Assembly: GCA_028343435.1 (NCBI GenBank)
Contig: JAOLYM010000005.1
Coordinates: 1 to 64,000 of the forward strand
DNA length: 64,000 nucleotides
Reading direction: 5' to 3'
Origin: Candidatus Nitrosopelagicus sp.
GTDB lineage: Archaea; Thermoproteota; Nitrososphaeria; Nitrososphaerales; Nitrosopumilaceae
Below the pieces are notes generated by a model. The model worked only from the letters and a program-made list of their open reading frames with translations. It made no database searches and was not told the DNA's origin. Below, piece after piece: positions 8,990 through 18,616 of the stretch (its first letter is position 1; the number at the start of each line of letters is the position of its first letter). The translations under genes and the position numbers were made by a program.

Positions 8990-9835
8990 ATGAGAATAGG
9001 CAATCATACAAACAATGAATTCATTTTAGAATTAAATAAAATTAATGAAGAGGTCCAATCCGAATATCTAAAAAAAATTATTCAGACGACCCAAACTGTT
9101 AACTGTGATGTAATGTTAGGTGACAGCTCAACTAAGAAAGTTGAAACATTTGATATCAAAAATGTAGAGACCTTTTTTGCCCGATTTGAATCTTATTTAT
9201 CAGAATGGAATGCTCAAGGAGTCACATATTCTTCAGATGAAGATCTAAGACGTATATTCACAAAAGCTGAAATTAGAATTGGAGATTATATTGTATCATT
9301 GCACGTATCATTACAATATCATGTTTTACTATATTACAAACCAATTCAAAGAGTGATTGAATTACAGAAAAAATTAGCAGAATTGATTGATAGTAATGGA
9401 AATTCTGAATCAAAATATGAAGAAGAAGGAGAGAGGCTAATAATTGAAAAATTAAATGAGTTAGGATTCAAAGATATGCCAAAACAAGAATTATTTGAAC
9501 TATTCTATAATGATGAAGAATTAGCAAAAAAAATTAAAAAAATGATGGATGATTCACAACCAGAAGTAGTTGATGTTCAAGGTCAGAAAAATGAACTGTT
9601 CAAAGAATTAGATAATTTATTGATAGAAACATTCCATACAACATCTGTAATAATTGATGAACAAAAACTTGTGAATGGAGAAGAAGGATGTTTATGCAAT
9701 ATCGATTTAGAATTTGTAGACAACGGTGCAAAACAGGGATTAGTAGATGCGTCACTAATAGACAAAGAAAATAAAATTCTGATTAAAGAAAACATTATGA
9801 GAATTTTGGACGTAATTTTAGAAAATAAGTCTTAA
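8990..9835 (+). CDS. Hypothetical protein
   Basis: 281-aa ORF. Confidence 0.6.
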   Translation: MRIGNHTNNEFILELNKINEEVQSEYLKKIIQTTQTVNCDVMLGDSSTKKVETFDIKNVETFFARFESYLSEWNAQGVTYSSDEDLRRIFTKAEIRIGDYIVSLHVSLQYHVLLYYKPIQRVIELQKKLAELIDSNGNSESKYEEEGERLIIEKLNELGFKDMPKQELFELFYNDEELAKKIKKMMDDSQPEVVDVQGQKNELFKELDNLLIETFHTTSVIIDEQKLVNGEEGCLCNIDLEFVDNGAKQGLVDASLIDKENKILIKENIMRILDVILENKS

Positions 9836-9880
9836 TCAAGGGTACATAGGCTTAATGCCTTGGGGAGTTGTACCTCTTGA
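9836..9880 (+). ncRNA. Candidate structured RNA or leader: 10-bp stem with inner AGGC/GCCT hairpin
   Basis: TCAAGGGTAC(9836-9845) pairs with GTACC-t-CTTGA(9870-9880); inner AGGC(9848-9851)/GCCT(9857-9860). Confidence 0.35.
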
Positions 9881-9994
9881 CTAATAATTTACATCTTGAT
9901 CGCGTGTATTTAGGGATTATGAAAAAAATAGGCACGAATTAAAAAATTAATTCATTTCAAACAATTATTTACTGATTGAAGGCGCAACAATTCC

Positions 9995-11203
9995 ATGACG
10001 GTAACATATGAGGATGTTGTAAAAGCAAGAGAAACTCAAAGTAAAGTAATTAGAAATACAACTCTGGAATTCTCTGAAACGTTTAGTAAGATTTGCGGAT
10101 CTAATGTATACTTGAAAAATGAATATGAACAAAAAACTGGCTCATTTAAAATTCGTGGTGCATATTATAAAATTAAATCATTAACTGATGAAGAAAAAAG
10201 TAATGGAGTGGTTGCAGCATCCGCAGGGAACCATTCTCAAGGTGTTGCATTTGCATCACATCTTGAAAATATTACATGCACAATAGTAATGCCAAAAACA
10301 GCTTCCCCTGCAAAGGTATCTGCAACAAAAGGCTATGGGGCTAAGGTAGTATTGGAGGGTTCAACATATGATGAATCATGGGCACATGCTCAAAAAATAT
10401 CTTCTGAAACAAACGCAACAATAATTCATGCTTTTGATGATTCACATGTAATTGCGGGTCAAGGAGTCATTGGTTTAGAAATTATGGAACAATTACCAAA
10501 CGTAGATGAAATTTATGTTCCAATTGGAGGAGGAGGATTAGTTGCAGGAATAATAACTGCAGTTAAAGAAAAAAATCCAAATGTAAAGATAATTGGAGTT
10601 GAATCAAGTGCATACCCTGCAATGAAAAAATCCTTAGAAAATAATTCTCTTGAAACCGTTAGCGGAGATACTACTATTGCAGATGGAATATCTGTAAAAA
10701 CTCCAGGAAAAATAACTTTTGAAATAGTTAGACAAAAAATTGATAAAATTGTTACTGTGGATGATAGTGACATAATTAATGCAATGTTTCTGTTAATGGA
10801 ACGTTCTAAAGCTGTTGTTGAACCTGCAGGTGCAGTTGCATTAGCATATATTTTAAAACATAAACCTGAATCTGGAAAAACTGTAGTTCCAATTTTATGT
10901 GGAGGTAATATTGATATGTATCTGTTAGGGCAAATTGTATCTAAAGGCCTATCAGGAATGGGAAGAATGTTAAAAATCTCAGTTCTTCTAAAAGATAAGC
11001 CAGGCGCATTGAAGGAACTAGTTGATGAAATATCTTCAATTAATGTAAATATTGTAGAAGTGATTCATGACAGATTGAGTACGGATGTCAGTGCAGGTTC
11101 TGCAGGAGTTACAATTAGTCTTGAAACTGAAGATCAAAACCAATCAAATGAATTAATTAATCATCTACAACAAAAAGATATTAAATTTCAAGTGATGTCT
11201 TAA
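9995..11203 (+). CDS. ilvA: Threonine ammonia-lyase (threonine dehydratase) with ACT domain
   Basis: KNEYEQKTGSFKIRGAYYKI PLP-Lys motif, PIGGGGLVAGI, C-terminal ACT-like KISVLLKDKPGALKELV. Confidence 0.85.
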   Translation: MTVTYEDVVKARETQSKVIRNTTLEFSETFSKICGSNVYLKNEYEQKTGSFKIRGAYYKIKSLTDEEKSNGVVAASAGNHSQGVAFASHLENITCTIVMPKTASPAKVSATKGYGAKVVLEGSTYDESWAHAQKISSETNATIIHAFDDSHVIAGQGVIGLEIMEQLPNVDEIYVPIGGGGLVAGIITAVKEKNPNVKIIGVESSAYPAMKKSLENNSLETVSGDTTIADGISVKTPGKITFEIVRQKIDKIVTVDDSDIINAMFLLMERSKAVVEPAGAVALAYILKHKPESGKTVVPILCGGNIDMYLLGQIVSKGLSGMGRMLKISVLLKDKPGALKELVDEISSINVNIVEVIHDRLSTDVSAGSAGVTISLETEDQNQSNELINHLQQKDIKFQVMS

Positions 11204-11811
11204 CGAAACTTTTTTTTCACAAATTTGGATAAGCCTAGTTTTTTTAGCTCTTCTGATTCTTTTAGAACTGAAGTGTATTGGTCAAATTTGTGCTTCTTTA
11301 ATTTAGTTTTAATTTCAGGATAAGAATTTCCAAGAATTTTTAATGCATAAATTCCGGCATTAGATGCTTTATTCACCCCCACAGCTACGACAGGGGAACC
11401 CGTAGGCATTTCTGAAATAGACAAAAGTGAATCAAGACCGCCAAACGCAGAGTATTTGTTTTTGTCAGTTTTTTTCATTTGTTTATCATTATACACCATT
11501 ATTGGCACTCCTATTACAGGAATAGTTGTATGCGAGGCAATCATTCCAGGAAGATGTGCGGCACCACCTGCACCTGCAATAATCACTTTGAATTTACTTT
11601 TTTCAGCATGTTTAGCATATTCGTCTAATCGTTCAGGAGTTCTATGTGCAGAAATAATTTGATCTTCATGAGGTATTGAAAATGAATCCAATATCTCAGC
11701 TGCGCCATGCATGATACGACTATCTGAGCTTGAACCCATGATTATTCCAACAAGGGGTTTTTTGTTTACCAATAATTTTTCATACTTTTTGCTATTTTTA
11801 AACAATTTCAA
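11200..11811 (-). CDS. purE: 5-(carboxyamino)imidazole ribonucleotide mutase
   Basis: VGIIMGSSSDSRIM...ISAHRTPERL...IIAGAGGAAHLPGMIA. Confidence 0.95.
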   Translation of the reverse strand: MKLFKNSKKYEKLLVNKKPLVGIIMGSSSDSRIMHGAAEILDSFSIPHEDQIISAHRTPERLDEYAKHAEKSKFKVIIAGAGGAAHLPGMIASHTTIPVIGVPIMVYNDKQMKKTDKNKYSAFGGLDSLLSISEMPTGSPVVAVGVNKASNAGIYALKILGNSYPEIKTKLKKHKFDQYTSVLKESEELKKLGLSKFVKKKFR

Positions 11812-11860
11812 TCAAAAATTCTCGGCTAAACTATTAGTAATACAAAATTTGTTTTACAAT

Positions 11861-13006
11861 ATGAGTAAAATTTTGGGCATAATTGGTGGCGGTCAGCTAG
11901 GAATGATGCTTACAGAGGCCGCACAGAATTTGGACGACATATCAAAAATAATAGTTTTAGATCCTACTGAAAATTGTCCTGCGGCAAAAGTTGGAGCTCA
12001 ACAAATCATTGCAGATTTTAAAGATGAAAATGCGATAAGAAAATTATCAGAATTATCAGATATTATAACATATGAAATTGAATCAGGTAATAGCGATGTT
12101 TTAAAAAAATTAGAAGAACACACCGAAATCAATCCCTCTCCAGATACATTAAAAATTATTCAAGATAAATTACTTCAAAAACAATTTTTGAAAAAAAATG
12201 AAATTGCAGTTGCAGATTTTGAAAAAGTTGAAAATAAAGATGAAATAAATGAAATGATAGATAAAATGGGACTTCCATTATTATTGAAAACTAGAAGAGA
12301 TGCATACGACGGAAGAGGAAATTATAAAATAAATTCAAAATCAGATATAGACGATGCATTGGATTTGTTTAAAGGTAAATCTCTAATGGTAGAAAAATTT
12401 GTAAAATTTGAAAAAGAAGTTTCAGTTATAGCTGCAAGAAATACAAAAGGAGAAATTGCAACATACCCCGTAGTTGAAAATATTCATGAAAATAATATTT
12501 TAAGAACTACAATCGCCCCCGGACGAGTTTCAGAAAATGTAAAAAAACAAGCAGAGCAAATTGCTGAAAAAACTATGGAGGTATTACACGGAGCTGGTGT
12601 TTTTGGTATAGAAATGTTTGTTACAGAAGATGATAAGATTTTAATAAATGAAATTGCACCACGAGTTCATAATTCTGGTCATCATACATTACAATCATGT
12701 AATACATCACAGTTTGAGCAACATCTTAGAGCCATTTTAGGAATGGATTTGGGAGATTCATCCATAAAAACACCCACAATAATGTACAATATTTTGGGAC
12801 CTAAAACATTTCATGGCGAATATAATGTACTGATGAAAAAACAAGATAATATTCATCTGAAAATGTACGGGAAATTAGAATCAAAACCTCAACGAAAAAT
12901 TGGTCATGTGAATGTGGTTGATGAAGAAAACCTAGGAATTGACGTATTGTTTAATCAAGTAGAAGATCTAAAGAAAAATTTGGTCATCGAACCAAAACAA
13001 ACCTAG
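11861..13006 (+). CDS. purK: 5-(carboxyamino)imidazole ribonucleotide synthase
   Basis: MSKILGIIGGGQLGMMLTEAA start chosen at 11861; ATP-grasp motifs, IAPRVHNSGHHT. Confidence 0.93.
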   Translation: MSKILGIIGGGQLGMMLTEAAQNLDDISKIIVLDPTENCPAAKVGAQQIIADFKDENAIRKLSELSDIITYEIESGNSDVLKKLEEHTEINPSPDTLKIIQDKLLQKQFLKKNEIAVADFEKVENKDEINEMIDKMGLPLLLKTRRDAYDGRGNYKINSKSDIDDALDLFKGKSLMVEKFVKFEKEVSVIAARNTKGEIATYPVVENIHENNILRTTIAPGRVSENVKKQAEQIAEKTMEVLHGAGVFGIEMFVTEDDKILINEIAPRVHNSGHHTLQSCNTSQFEQHLRAILGMDLGDSSIKTPTIMYNILGPKTFHGEYNVLMKKQDNIHLKMYGKLESKPQRKIGHVNVVDEENLGIDVLFNQVEDLKKNLVIEPKQT

Positions 13007-13031
13007 TATTAGTTCCAAAATTACCCAAATG

Positions 13032-13042
13032 GTTTATTTATA
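13032..13042 (+). promoter_or_regulatory. Candidate archaeal TATA box (gtttatttata)
   Basis: About 20-30 bp upstream of ATG 13062, consistent with a leaderless transcript. Confidence 0.4.
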
Positions 13043-13061
13043 CTTGATTTCAAAAATCAGT

Positions 13062-13451
13062 ATGTTACTAAAAGCATCCGTAATAATTACCGGAATTGCA
13101 ATAGGATTGTTAGTGCTTTATGGTGCAGATGTTGCAGTTGCAATGAGCAATCCAGATCATGAAGGATTCTTACCATTAAATGACATGCAAAGAGGCATGG
13201 GATTAGGAGGACCAGCATTAATTTTACCAATAATTGCATTTTTCATATCAATCAAAGAATCATCTAAAGGATTAGGTGGAATGATTATAGTCGCAGGTGT
13301 CTTGATTTTAATCGGCGGATTGGCAATGGTGGGAAGCCCAGCACCTGAAGGAGTAGAGAGGGATCCAATGTCATCAATTGCAATGTTATTTGCGCCAGGA
13401 ATCTTCCAGATTGCATTAGGTGCAATAAAAATAAAAAAGTCTTCAAATTAG
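13062..13451 (+). CDS. Hypothetical multi-pass membrane protein
   Basis: Hydrophobic helices; start at 13062 preferred because of a TATA-like element just upstream. Confidence 0.65.
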   Translation: MLLKASVIITGIAIGLLVLYGADVAVAMSNPDHEGFLPLNDMQRGMGLGGPALILPIIAFFISIKESSKGLGGMIIVAGVLILIGGLAMVGSPAPEGVERDPMSSIAMLFAPGIFQIALGAIKIKKSSN

Positions 13452-13458
13452 ATTTCAC

Positions 13459-13590
13459 ATGCCAAAATGTGAAAAATGCGGAGAAAACACTAGTAAAGGT
13501 TATGATTGCGAGCATACTAAATTTGAAGAGTATTGCAAAGAATGTTACACAGAATTACACTACTACATAAACGAAAAAGAAAATGAGTGA
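13459..13590 (+). CDS. Small zinc-ribbon-like protein (43 aa), absent from the ORF track
   Basis: MPKCEKCGENTSKGYDCEHTKFEEYCKECYTELHYYINEKENE*; CxxC...C...CxxC, overlaps next gene start by 8 bp. Confidence 0.6.
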   Translation: MPKCEKCGENTSKGYDCEHTKFEEYCKECYTELHYYINEKENE

Positions 13591-14113
13591 ATTACAAGTA
13601 TTAGTTCAATGGATTGCAGATTTGCTTTCTGAATATTTGTACATAGGAGTATTTGTTGCGGCATTAATTGAAACAATAATTCCGCCAATTCCAACTATGG
13701 CAGTATTTCCAACTGCAGGATTTATTGCATCACAAAATGGCCTAAGCGTTGCAGAAGCAGTATTACTAGGCATTGTTGGAGGATTAGGTGCATCAATTGG
13801 TTCTACAGTCATATATCTAATTGCTTTAAAATTAGGTCGAACTGCATTACTAAAATATTTAAACAAAGTTAAAATTTCTGAAAAAAAATTAGACAGAGTG
13901 GAAATATGGTTTGAAAAATATGGTGACAAAGCAGTTCTATTTGGAAGAATGGTTCCAGTATTTAGAGAAATGATTTCAGTTCCAGCAGGGTTATTGAAAA
14001 TGAGCATCAAAAAATTTTTGCTATATACAATATTAGGTTCATGCGGATGGGGCATTACTATGGTGTTAGTAGGTTATTTCTTTGGATTAACTGCTTTTGA
14101 GATGATCATATAG
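13583..14113 (+). CDS. DedA / SNARE-associated family membrane protein
   Basis: ETIIPPIPTMAVFPTAGF, LFGRMVPVFREMISVPAGLLKM motif. Confidence 0.85.
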   Translation: MSELQVLVQWIADLLSEYLYIGVFVAALIETIIPPIPTMAVFPTAGFIASQNGLSVAEAVLLGIVGGLGASIGSTVIYLIALKLGRTALLKYLNKVKISEKKLDRVEIWFEKYGDKAVLFGRMVPVFREMISVPAGLLKMSIKKFLLYTILGSCGWGITMVLVGYFFGLTAFEMII

Positions 14114-14153
14114 ATTAACATAAGTTAAAAAATAGAAAAAATTAGTATTTAGT

Positions 14154-14840
14154 ATGAAAGCAATAATTTTGGCAGGCGGTAGAGGGAAAAGATTGCGTCC
14201 TATTACAGATAAGATTCCAAAACCATTAATTCCAATTAACAATAAGCCGTTAATAGAACGTACCATAAAATATCTAAAAAAATATGGTATAACTGAGATT
14301 ATAATTTCAAGTGGATACAAATCAAATTTAATAGAAAAATTTCTTAAAAAGGAAAAAAATTTTGGATGTAAAATAATTTTTTCGACTGAAAAAACACCAT
14401 TAGGTACAGGAGGTGCAATTAAAAAGGCATTAAGATATGTTGATGAAGACTCATTTTTAGTGCTAAATGGAGATATAGTTACAAACATTGATCTAAAAAA
14501 AATCCTAAAAAAATCAAACACTATCGCAGCAAATGAATTAAAAACAAAATTTGGTACAATGAATATTAAAAATAATAAAATATTAAAATTTAATGAGAAA
14601 AAGGATGTTGCAAACGTTTGGATGAATCCAGGCATATATCATCTTTCAAAAAATATTGAAAAATTAATCCCAAAAAAAGGAAGTTTAGAAGGATTAGTTT
14701 TTCCAAAGATGGTAAAAAATAAGAGTCTGGAAACGGTGAAATTCAAAAATGTTCTATGGTTTTCGATAGATTCTCATAAAGATATAGAAGAATGTTCAAA
14801 AGAGATAAAATCAAAAAAATATTCTAAATATTTCAAATGA
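14154..14840 (+). CDS. Sugar-1-phosphate nucleotidyltransferase
   Basis: MKAIILAGGRGKRLRPITDKIPKPLIPINNKPLIE; LNGDIVTNIDL. Confidence 0.88.
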   Translation: MKAIILAGGRGKRLRPITDKIPKPLIPINNKPLIERTIKYLKKYGITEIIISSGYKSNLIEKFLKKEKNFGCKIIFSTEKTPLGTGGAIKKALRYVDEDSFLVLNGDIVTNIDLKKILKKSNTIAANELKTKFGTMNIKNNKILKFNEKKDVANVWMNPGIYHLSKNIEKLIPKKGSLEGLVFPKMVKNKSLETVKFKNVLWFSIDSHKDIEECSKEIKSKKYSKYFK

Positions 14841-15814
14841 GCAGATTATCTTACAGCCTAGGTTCGTTGCTTTCAATTGAAGAAGTTTTAGAATGTTCTA
14901 GAAAACTAAATAAAATTAAACCCGAAGTTATGTGGATTCCCGAAACTTGGGGCATGGAAAATTTTTCCATGATGGGACTTGCATCTAAAGAAAATAAATT
15001 TTCAAAAATAGGATCATCAATAATTAACATCTATTCTAGAAGTCCAAGTTTAATCGCAATGGGCGCATCTACAATCGACATAATTTCAAATGAGAGATTA
15101 ATTCTAGGATTGGGTACAAGTAGCGTACCTATTGTAGAAGATTTTCATGGTAATTCTTTCGAATCACCCGTACAAAGAATGAAAGAGTATGTTGAAATCA
15201 TACGCATGGCACTACGAGGTCAAAAAATTAATTATTCTGGAAAGATTTTTTCATTGAAAGATTTTTCATTATTAGCAAAACCAGTAAGAAAAGAAATTCC
15301 AATCTACCTTGCTGCGATTAATCATAAAATGGTTGAAATGACATGGGATATTGCAGATGGAGTGATATTTTATTTAAGACCAAAAAATGAAATGAAAAAT
15401 ACAATTTCAATAATGCAGAAAAGAAAGAAGATAGATATTGCATTACAAATAATTACATGTATTCACAAGGATGAAGAAAAAGCTAGAAACCGTGCAAAGA
15501 AAACTCTTAGTTTTTACATCGCAGTAGGAAAAATTTATCGCGAATTTTTACAATCATCAGGATATTCGAAAGAGATACAAATTATTTACAATGAATATAA
15601 AAAAAGGGGGTTAAGCGGTTTAGAAAAATTCGTACCTGAAACAATGTTAGATGATTTATGTATTGCAGGAGCTCCTGATACCGCTGAAAAAAAATTAAAT
15701 GCATTTAGAGATATAGGTATAGACTTACCTATCATTCAATTCAACCCCGTGGATAATGTAAGCGAATCATTTGAATTATTAACAAATACATTTTCAGGAA
15801 GTTCAAATGAATAA
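14837..15814 (+). CDS. LLM-class (F420-type) oxidoreductase, Mer-like
   Basis: Luciferase-like fold pattern: NERLILGLGTSSVP, SPVQRMKEYVEIIRMALRG, PIYLAAINHKMVEMTWDIADGVIF. Confidence 0.75.
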   Translation: MSRLSYSLGSLLSIEEVLECSRKLNKIKPEVMWIPETWGMENFSMMGLASKENKFSKIGSSIINIYSRSPSLIAMGASTIDIISNERLILGLGTSSVPIVEDFHGNSFESPVQRMKEYVEIIRMALRGQKINYSGKIFSLKDFSLLAKPVRKEIPIYLAAINHKMVEMTWDIADGVIFYLRPKNEMKNTISIMQKRKKIDIALQIITCIHKDEEKARNRAKKTLSFYIAVGKIYREFLQSSGYSKEIQIIYNEYKKRGLSGLEKFVPETMLDDLCIAGAPDTAEKKLNAFRDIGIDLPIIQFNPVDNVSESFELLTNTFSGSSNE

Positions 15815-16913
15815 AGTAGCAATAGTAGGTACAGGGCAAACAAAATTTTCAAAAAATGAAGGCAATGTTGAAAAATTACTTTTTGAATCATCTAACAATT
15901 GTATTCAATCTGTAAATGATTGTAATTTAAACAACATTGACGGCGTTCTTGTTTCTACAAATAATAATTCAAAATATCTGGGAGCTATTTTATCAGAAAG
16001 TATGGGCATACAACCTAAAATTTCACATTCTATTGAGCATCTTTGCAGTTCTGGTACAAATGCCGTCATCTCAGCATATGCATACATTTCTTCAGGATTA
16101 TCAGATATTGTGTTAGTTTCAGGAGCAGAATCTGCAACAAATCCGGGTCAAGTTTTAGAATGGGATAAATCGAGAGGAGAATTTGAACATCCAATCTATT
16201 GGGGCTCCATGCTCACTAAATCTCATAAACGAAAATTTCAAACAACTGAAGAAGAATTAGCCATAGTATCGGCTAAGAATCACAAACAAGCAATGGATAA
16301 TCCATTTGCATATAGTAATGAACCACGAACAATACTGGAAGTGATGAATTCTAAACAAATTACCGATGACCTAAGAATTTTAGATTGTTCACGTTCGTGT
16401 TCAGGAGGTGCATCTATTTTATTGGCATCTGAAGAAAAAGCTAGAACATTGTCTGATCAACCAATTTGGATTACAGGAATTGGACAAAAAACCACATCCG
16501 CAAGCTTTACAAAAAATATTCTTGAAGACATCAAAAGTACAAGATTAGCTGCAGATTCAGCATATAAAATGTCAAAAATTGAATCAAAAAATATAGACGT
16601 TGCAGAGGTGCACGATGCTTTTTCTGTCTGTGAATTAATGGCCATATCGGAATTAGGAATAACATCAAATGATAAAAGCGGAGAATTTGTTAGAGAATTA
16701 TTCAATACAGAAAATAGAATGATAAACCCTCGAGGAGGATTGATTGGAGCAGGGCACCCTTTAGGCGCTACAGGCATATCTCAAACAATAGAAATTACAA
16801 ACCAACTTCAAGGTAAATCCGATAGACGTCAAATCTCTAATGCAGAAACAGGATTAGTTCACAATATGTCTGCAGCAGGAACGTCTAGTTCAATCATGGT
16901 GTTAGAAAATTGA
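15807..16913 (+). CDS. Thiolase-family protein (archaeal SCP2-thiolase-like)
   Basis: SIEHLCSSGTNAVISA nucleophile Cys block; GGLIGAGHPLGATG. Confidence 0.85.
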   Translation: MNKVAIVGTGQTKFSKNEGNVEKLLFESSNNCIQSVNDCNLNNIDGVLVSTNNNSKYLGAILSESMGIQPKISHSIEHLCSSGTNAVISAYAYISSGLSDIVLVSGAESATNPGQVLEWDKSRGEFEHPIYWGSMLTKSHKRKFQTTEEELAIVSAKNHKQAMDNPFAYSNEPRTILEVMNSKQITDDLRILDCSRSCSGGASILLASEEKARTLSDQPIWITGIGQKTTSASFTKNILEDIKSTRLAADSAYKMSKIESKNIDVAEVHDAFSVCELMAISELGITSNDKSGEFVRELFNTENRMINPRGGLIGAGHPLGATGISQTIEITNQLQGKSDRRQISNAETGLVHNMSAAGTSSSIMVLEN

Positions 16914-17233
16914 CATTTTTTGAAGAACAATTACGCCAGGGTGTATTTCAAATATGTTATTGTGGAAAGTGTAATAATGTGATATGGCCGCCTAAGGAAA
17001 TTTGTCATATTTGTCATAGTAGAACAGATTGGAAAAAATCTAGAAATTTTGGAAAAATATTGGAATTTTCAAAAAAAGAGTCAACGTATTTTGGATTAAT
17101 TGAAATTGATGAGGGCATACGTGTTTTAGGAGATATATCATCAATATCAATTCCAGAAATAGGTCAATCAGTTAGAATGAGTGTATCATTTAATTCTAAA
17201 CCTCATTATTCATTTATTGTTGAAAACAATTAG
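16910..17233 (+). CDS. DUF35 / Zn-ribbon OB-fold protein
   Basis: CYCGKCNNVIWPPKEICHIC followed by OB-like C-terminus; TTG start overlaps thiolase stop by 4 bp. Confidence 0.8.
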   Translation: MTFFEEQLRQGVFQICYCGKCNNVIWPPKEICHICHSRTDWKKSRNFGKILEFSKKESTYFGLIEIDEGIRVLGDISSISIPEIGQSVRMSVSFNSKPHYSFIVENN

Positions 17234-17290
17234 CAATAGGTCATTACAGAATAACCTGTATTACTATATTCAATAAAATAAACGCTATGT

Positions 17291-17848
17291 ATGAAATCTA
17301 AATTAAAAATTGAAAATAAAATAAAATCACTTAATTTTAAAAAAATCGCACAAACTAGAAGACAAAGAGGGTATAATTGGGAAGACACACTAGTAAAACG
17401 ATTTAATAAATTAGAAAATTGGAAAGCTTTTAGGCTAGGATCTCCTAGCGTTGCATTGCCAGACATTTTATGTGTTGATAATGAGGATAGTATAATATTC
17501 ACAATTGAAGCAAAATCTGGTACAGGTACAACATTAACAGTTCCGTTTGATCAGATAACTCGATGTCTAAATTGGACAAATAATTTTACGGTGTATAAAA
17601 CTCGTAAAGTTATACTTGCATTCAAATTTTTATCAAAAAAAAGAATCGGGGTAGGAGAATACGAGAGAAGAGAATTAAGAGAATTTTACAAAGTATGGAA
17701 TGAGAAAATTAGCCCCATCGACATAGTATGCAAATATGATGGTACAACATATGCCCTAATCGAAGGAGAAAAGAAAAAAATGAATTTACAAGATTATAAA
17801 ATGCCATTTACATCCAGACATCGAAAAACAGTTTCAAAAGGCAATTAG
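17291..17848 (+). CDS. PD-(D/E)XK nuclease, archaeal Holliday-junction-resolvase-like
   Basis: RRQRGYNWEDTLVKRF...PDILCVDN...FTIEAKSGTG active-site pattern. Confidence 0.65.
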   Translation: MKSKLKIENKIKSLNFKKIAQTRRQRGYNWEDTLVKRFNKLENWKAFRLGSPSVALPDILCVDNEDSIIFTIEAKSGTGTTLTVPFDQITRCLNWTNNFTVYKTRKVILAFKFLSKKRIGVGEYERRELREFYKVWNEKISPIDIVCKYDGTTYALIEGEKKKMNLQDYKMPFTSRHRKTVSKGN

Positions 17849-17860
17849 CACTATGTAGAT

Positions 17861-17895
17861 AATAATTTGTCTTTATTTATTAATGACAAATTATT
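17861..17895 (+). promoter_or_regulatory. 11-bp perfect inverted repeat (hairpin) just upstream of an ATG
   Basis: AATAATTTGTC(17861-17871)/GACAAATTATT(17885-17895). Confidence 0.5.
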
Positions 17896-17898
17896 GAA

Positions 17899-18264
17899 AT
17901 GTGTATGAGCTTCTCAGATTTTATTGACGAACGTATGCTCATTAGTAAAAATGTTCTAGGAGATAAAGAAATGAAAATAAAGGTAATCGAGGTATCTGAT
18001 GAAACAACGCCTTTACAATGGAAATTTGGAGATAGAGTCAAAGTTACTAAAGTCATAATCACAATCAAACATCTTAAAACACAGAAAATTGAAGAAGGTG
18101 AATTAGATATAGAAGAAGTAGAGAAAAGATTGGTAAAAGATAGGCACTATACCTCCACAAACAGATGGGTCCCTACAAAAGAAATCAAGAATGGATATGT
18201 GGTTAATTCAAGACATACTACACTTATCAGCGATGCACATGCACTTGATATGATTGTGTTCTAA
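17899..18264 (+). CDS. Hypothetical protein
   Basis: 121-aa ORF. Confidence 0.6.
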   Translation: MCMSFSDFIDERMLISKNVLGDKEMKIKVIEVSDETTPLQWKFGDRVKVTKVIITIKHLKTQKIEEGELDIEEVEKRLVKDRHYTSTNRWVPTKEIKNGYVVNSRHTTLISDAHALDMIVF

Positions 18265-18304
18265 TAGTCAGAAACTTTAAGAACCTACTTTTTGAACAAA
18301 TTTT

Positions 18305-18616
18305 ATGATAACAAAGGATATTTCAGTAGATGGTGCAGATTACAAGCTAACTTTGACTGATCAAGTATTGAATCAGGTGGATAATCTAAAAACACTATAT
18401 GCAACAGCTGCTGAAGATCCAGAAAGTTTTGAACAGGTGAGTTCAGAAATTTCGGCAGCAATTAACAATATTGCAGAATCTGTCTCCCCAGATATTTCAG
18501 ATGGCCATTTAGATGGGCTAATACAAGAAGTTTTCAAAGCTGTTGAAGATAAAAAGTCAGAAGTTGATAAACAGCTAAAAGATAAAGATTCTAAAATTTC
18601 AAAAAAGAAAAAATAG
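18305..18616 (+). CDS. Hypothetical protein
   Basis: 103-aa acidic ORF with Lys-rich tail. Confidence 0.6.
   Translation: MITKDISVDGADYKLTLTDQVLNQVDNLKTLYATAAEDPESFEQVSSEISAAINNIAESVSPDISDGHLDGLIQEVFKAVEDKKSEVDKQLKDKDSKISKKKK

Noticed and set aside
11711-11860. Listed upstream extension of the purK ORF
   Set aside because: It overlaps purE antisense; the conserved N-terminus MSKILGIIGGGQLGMM begins at 11861.
14087-14635. Minus-strand ORF of 182 aa opposite the nucleotidyltransferase
   Set aside because: Antisense to a clear gene; Phe/Asn-rich composition typical of the complement of AT-rich coding DNA.
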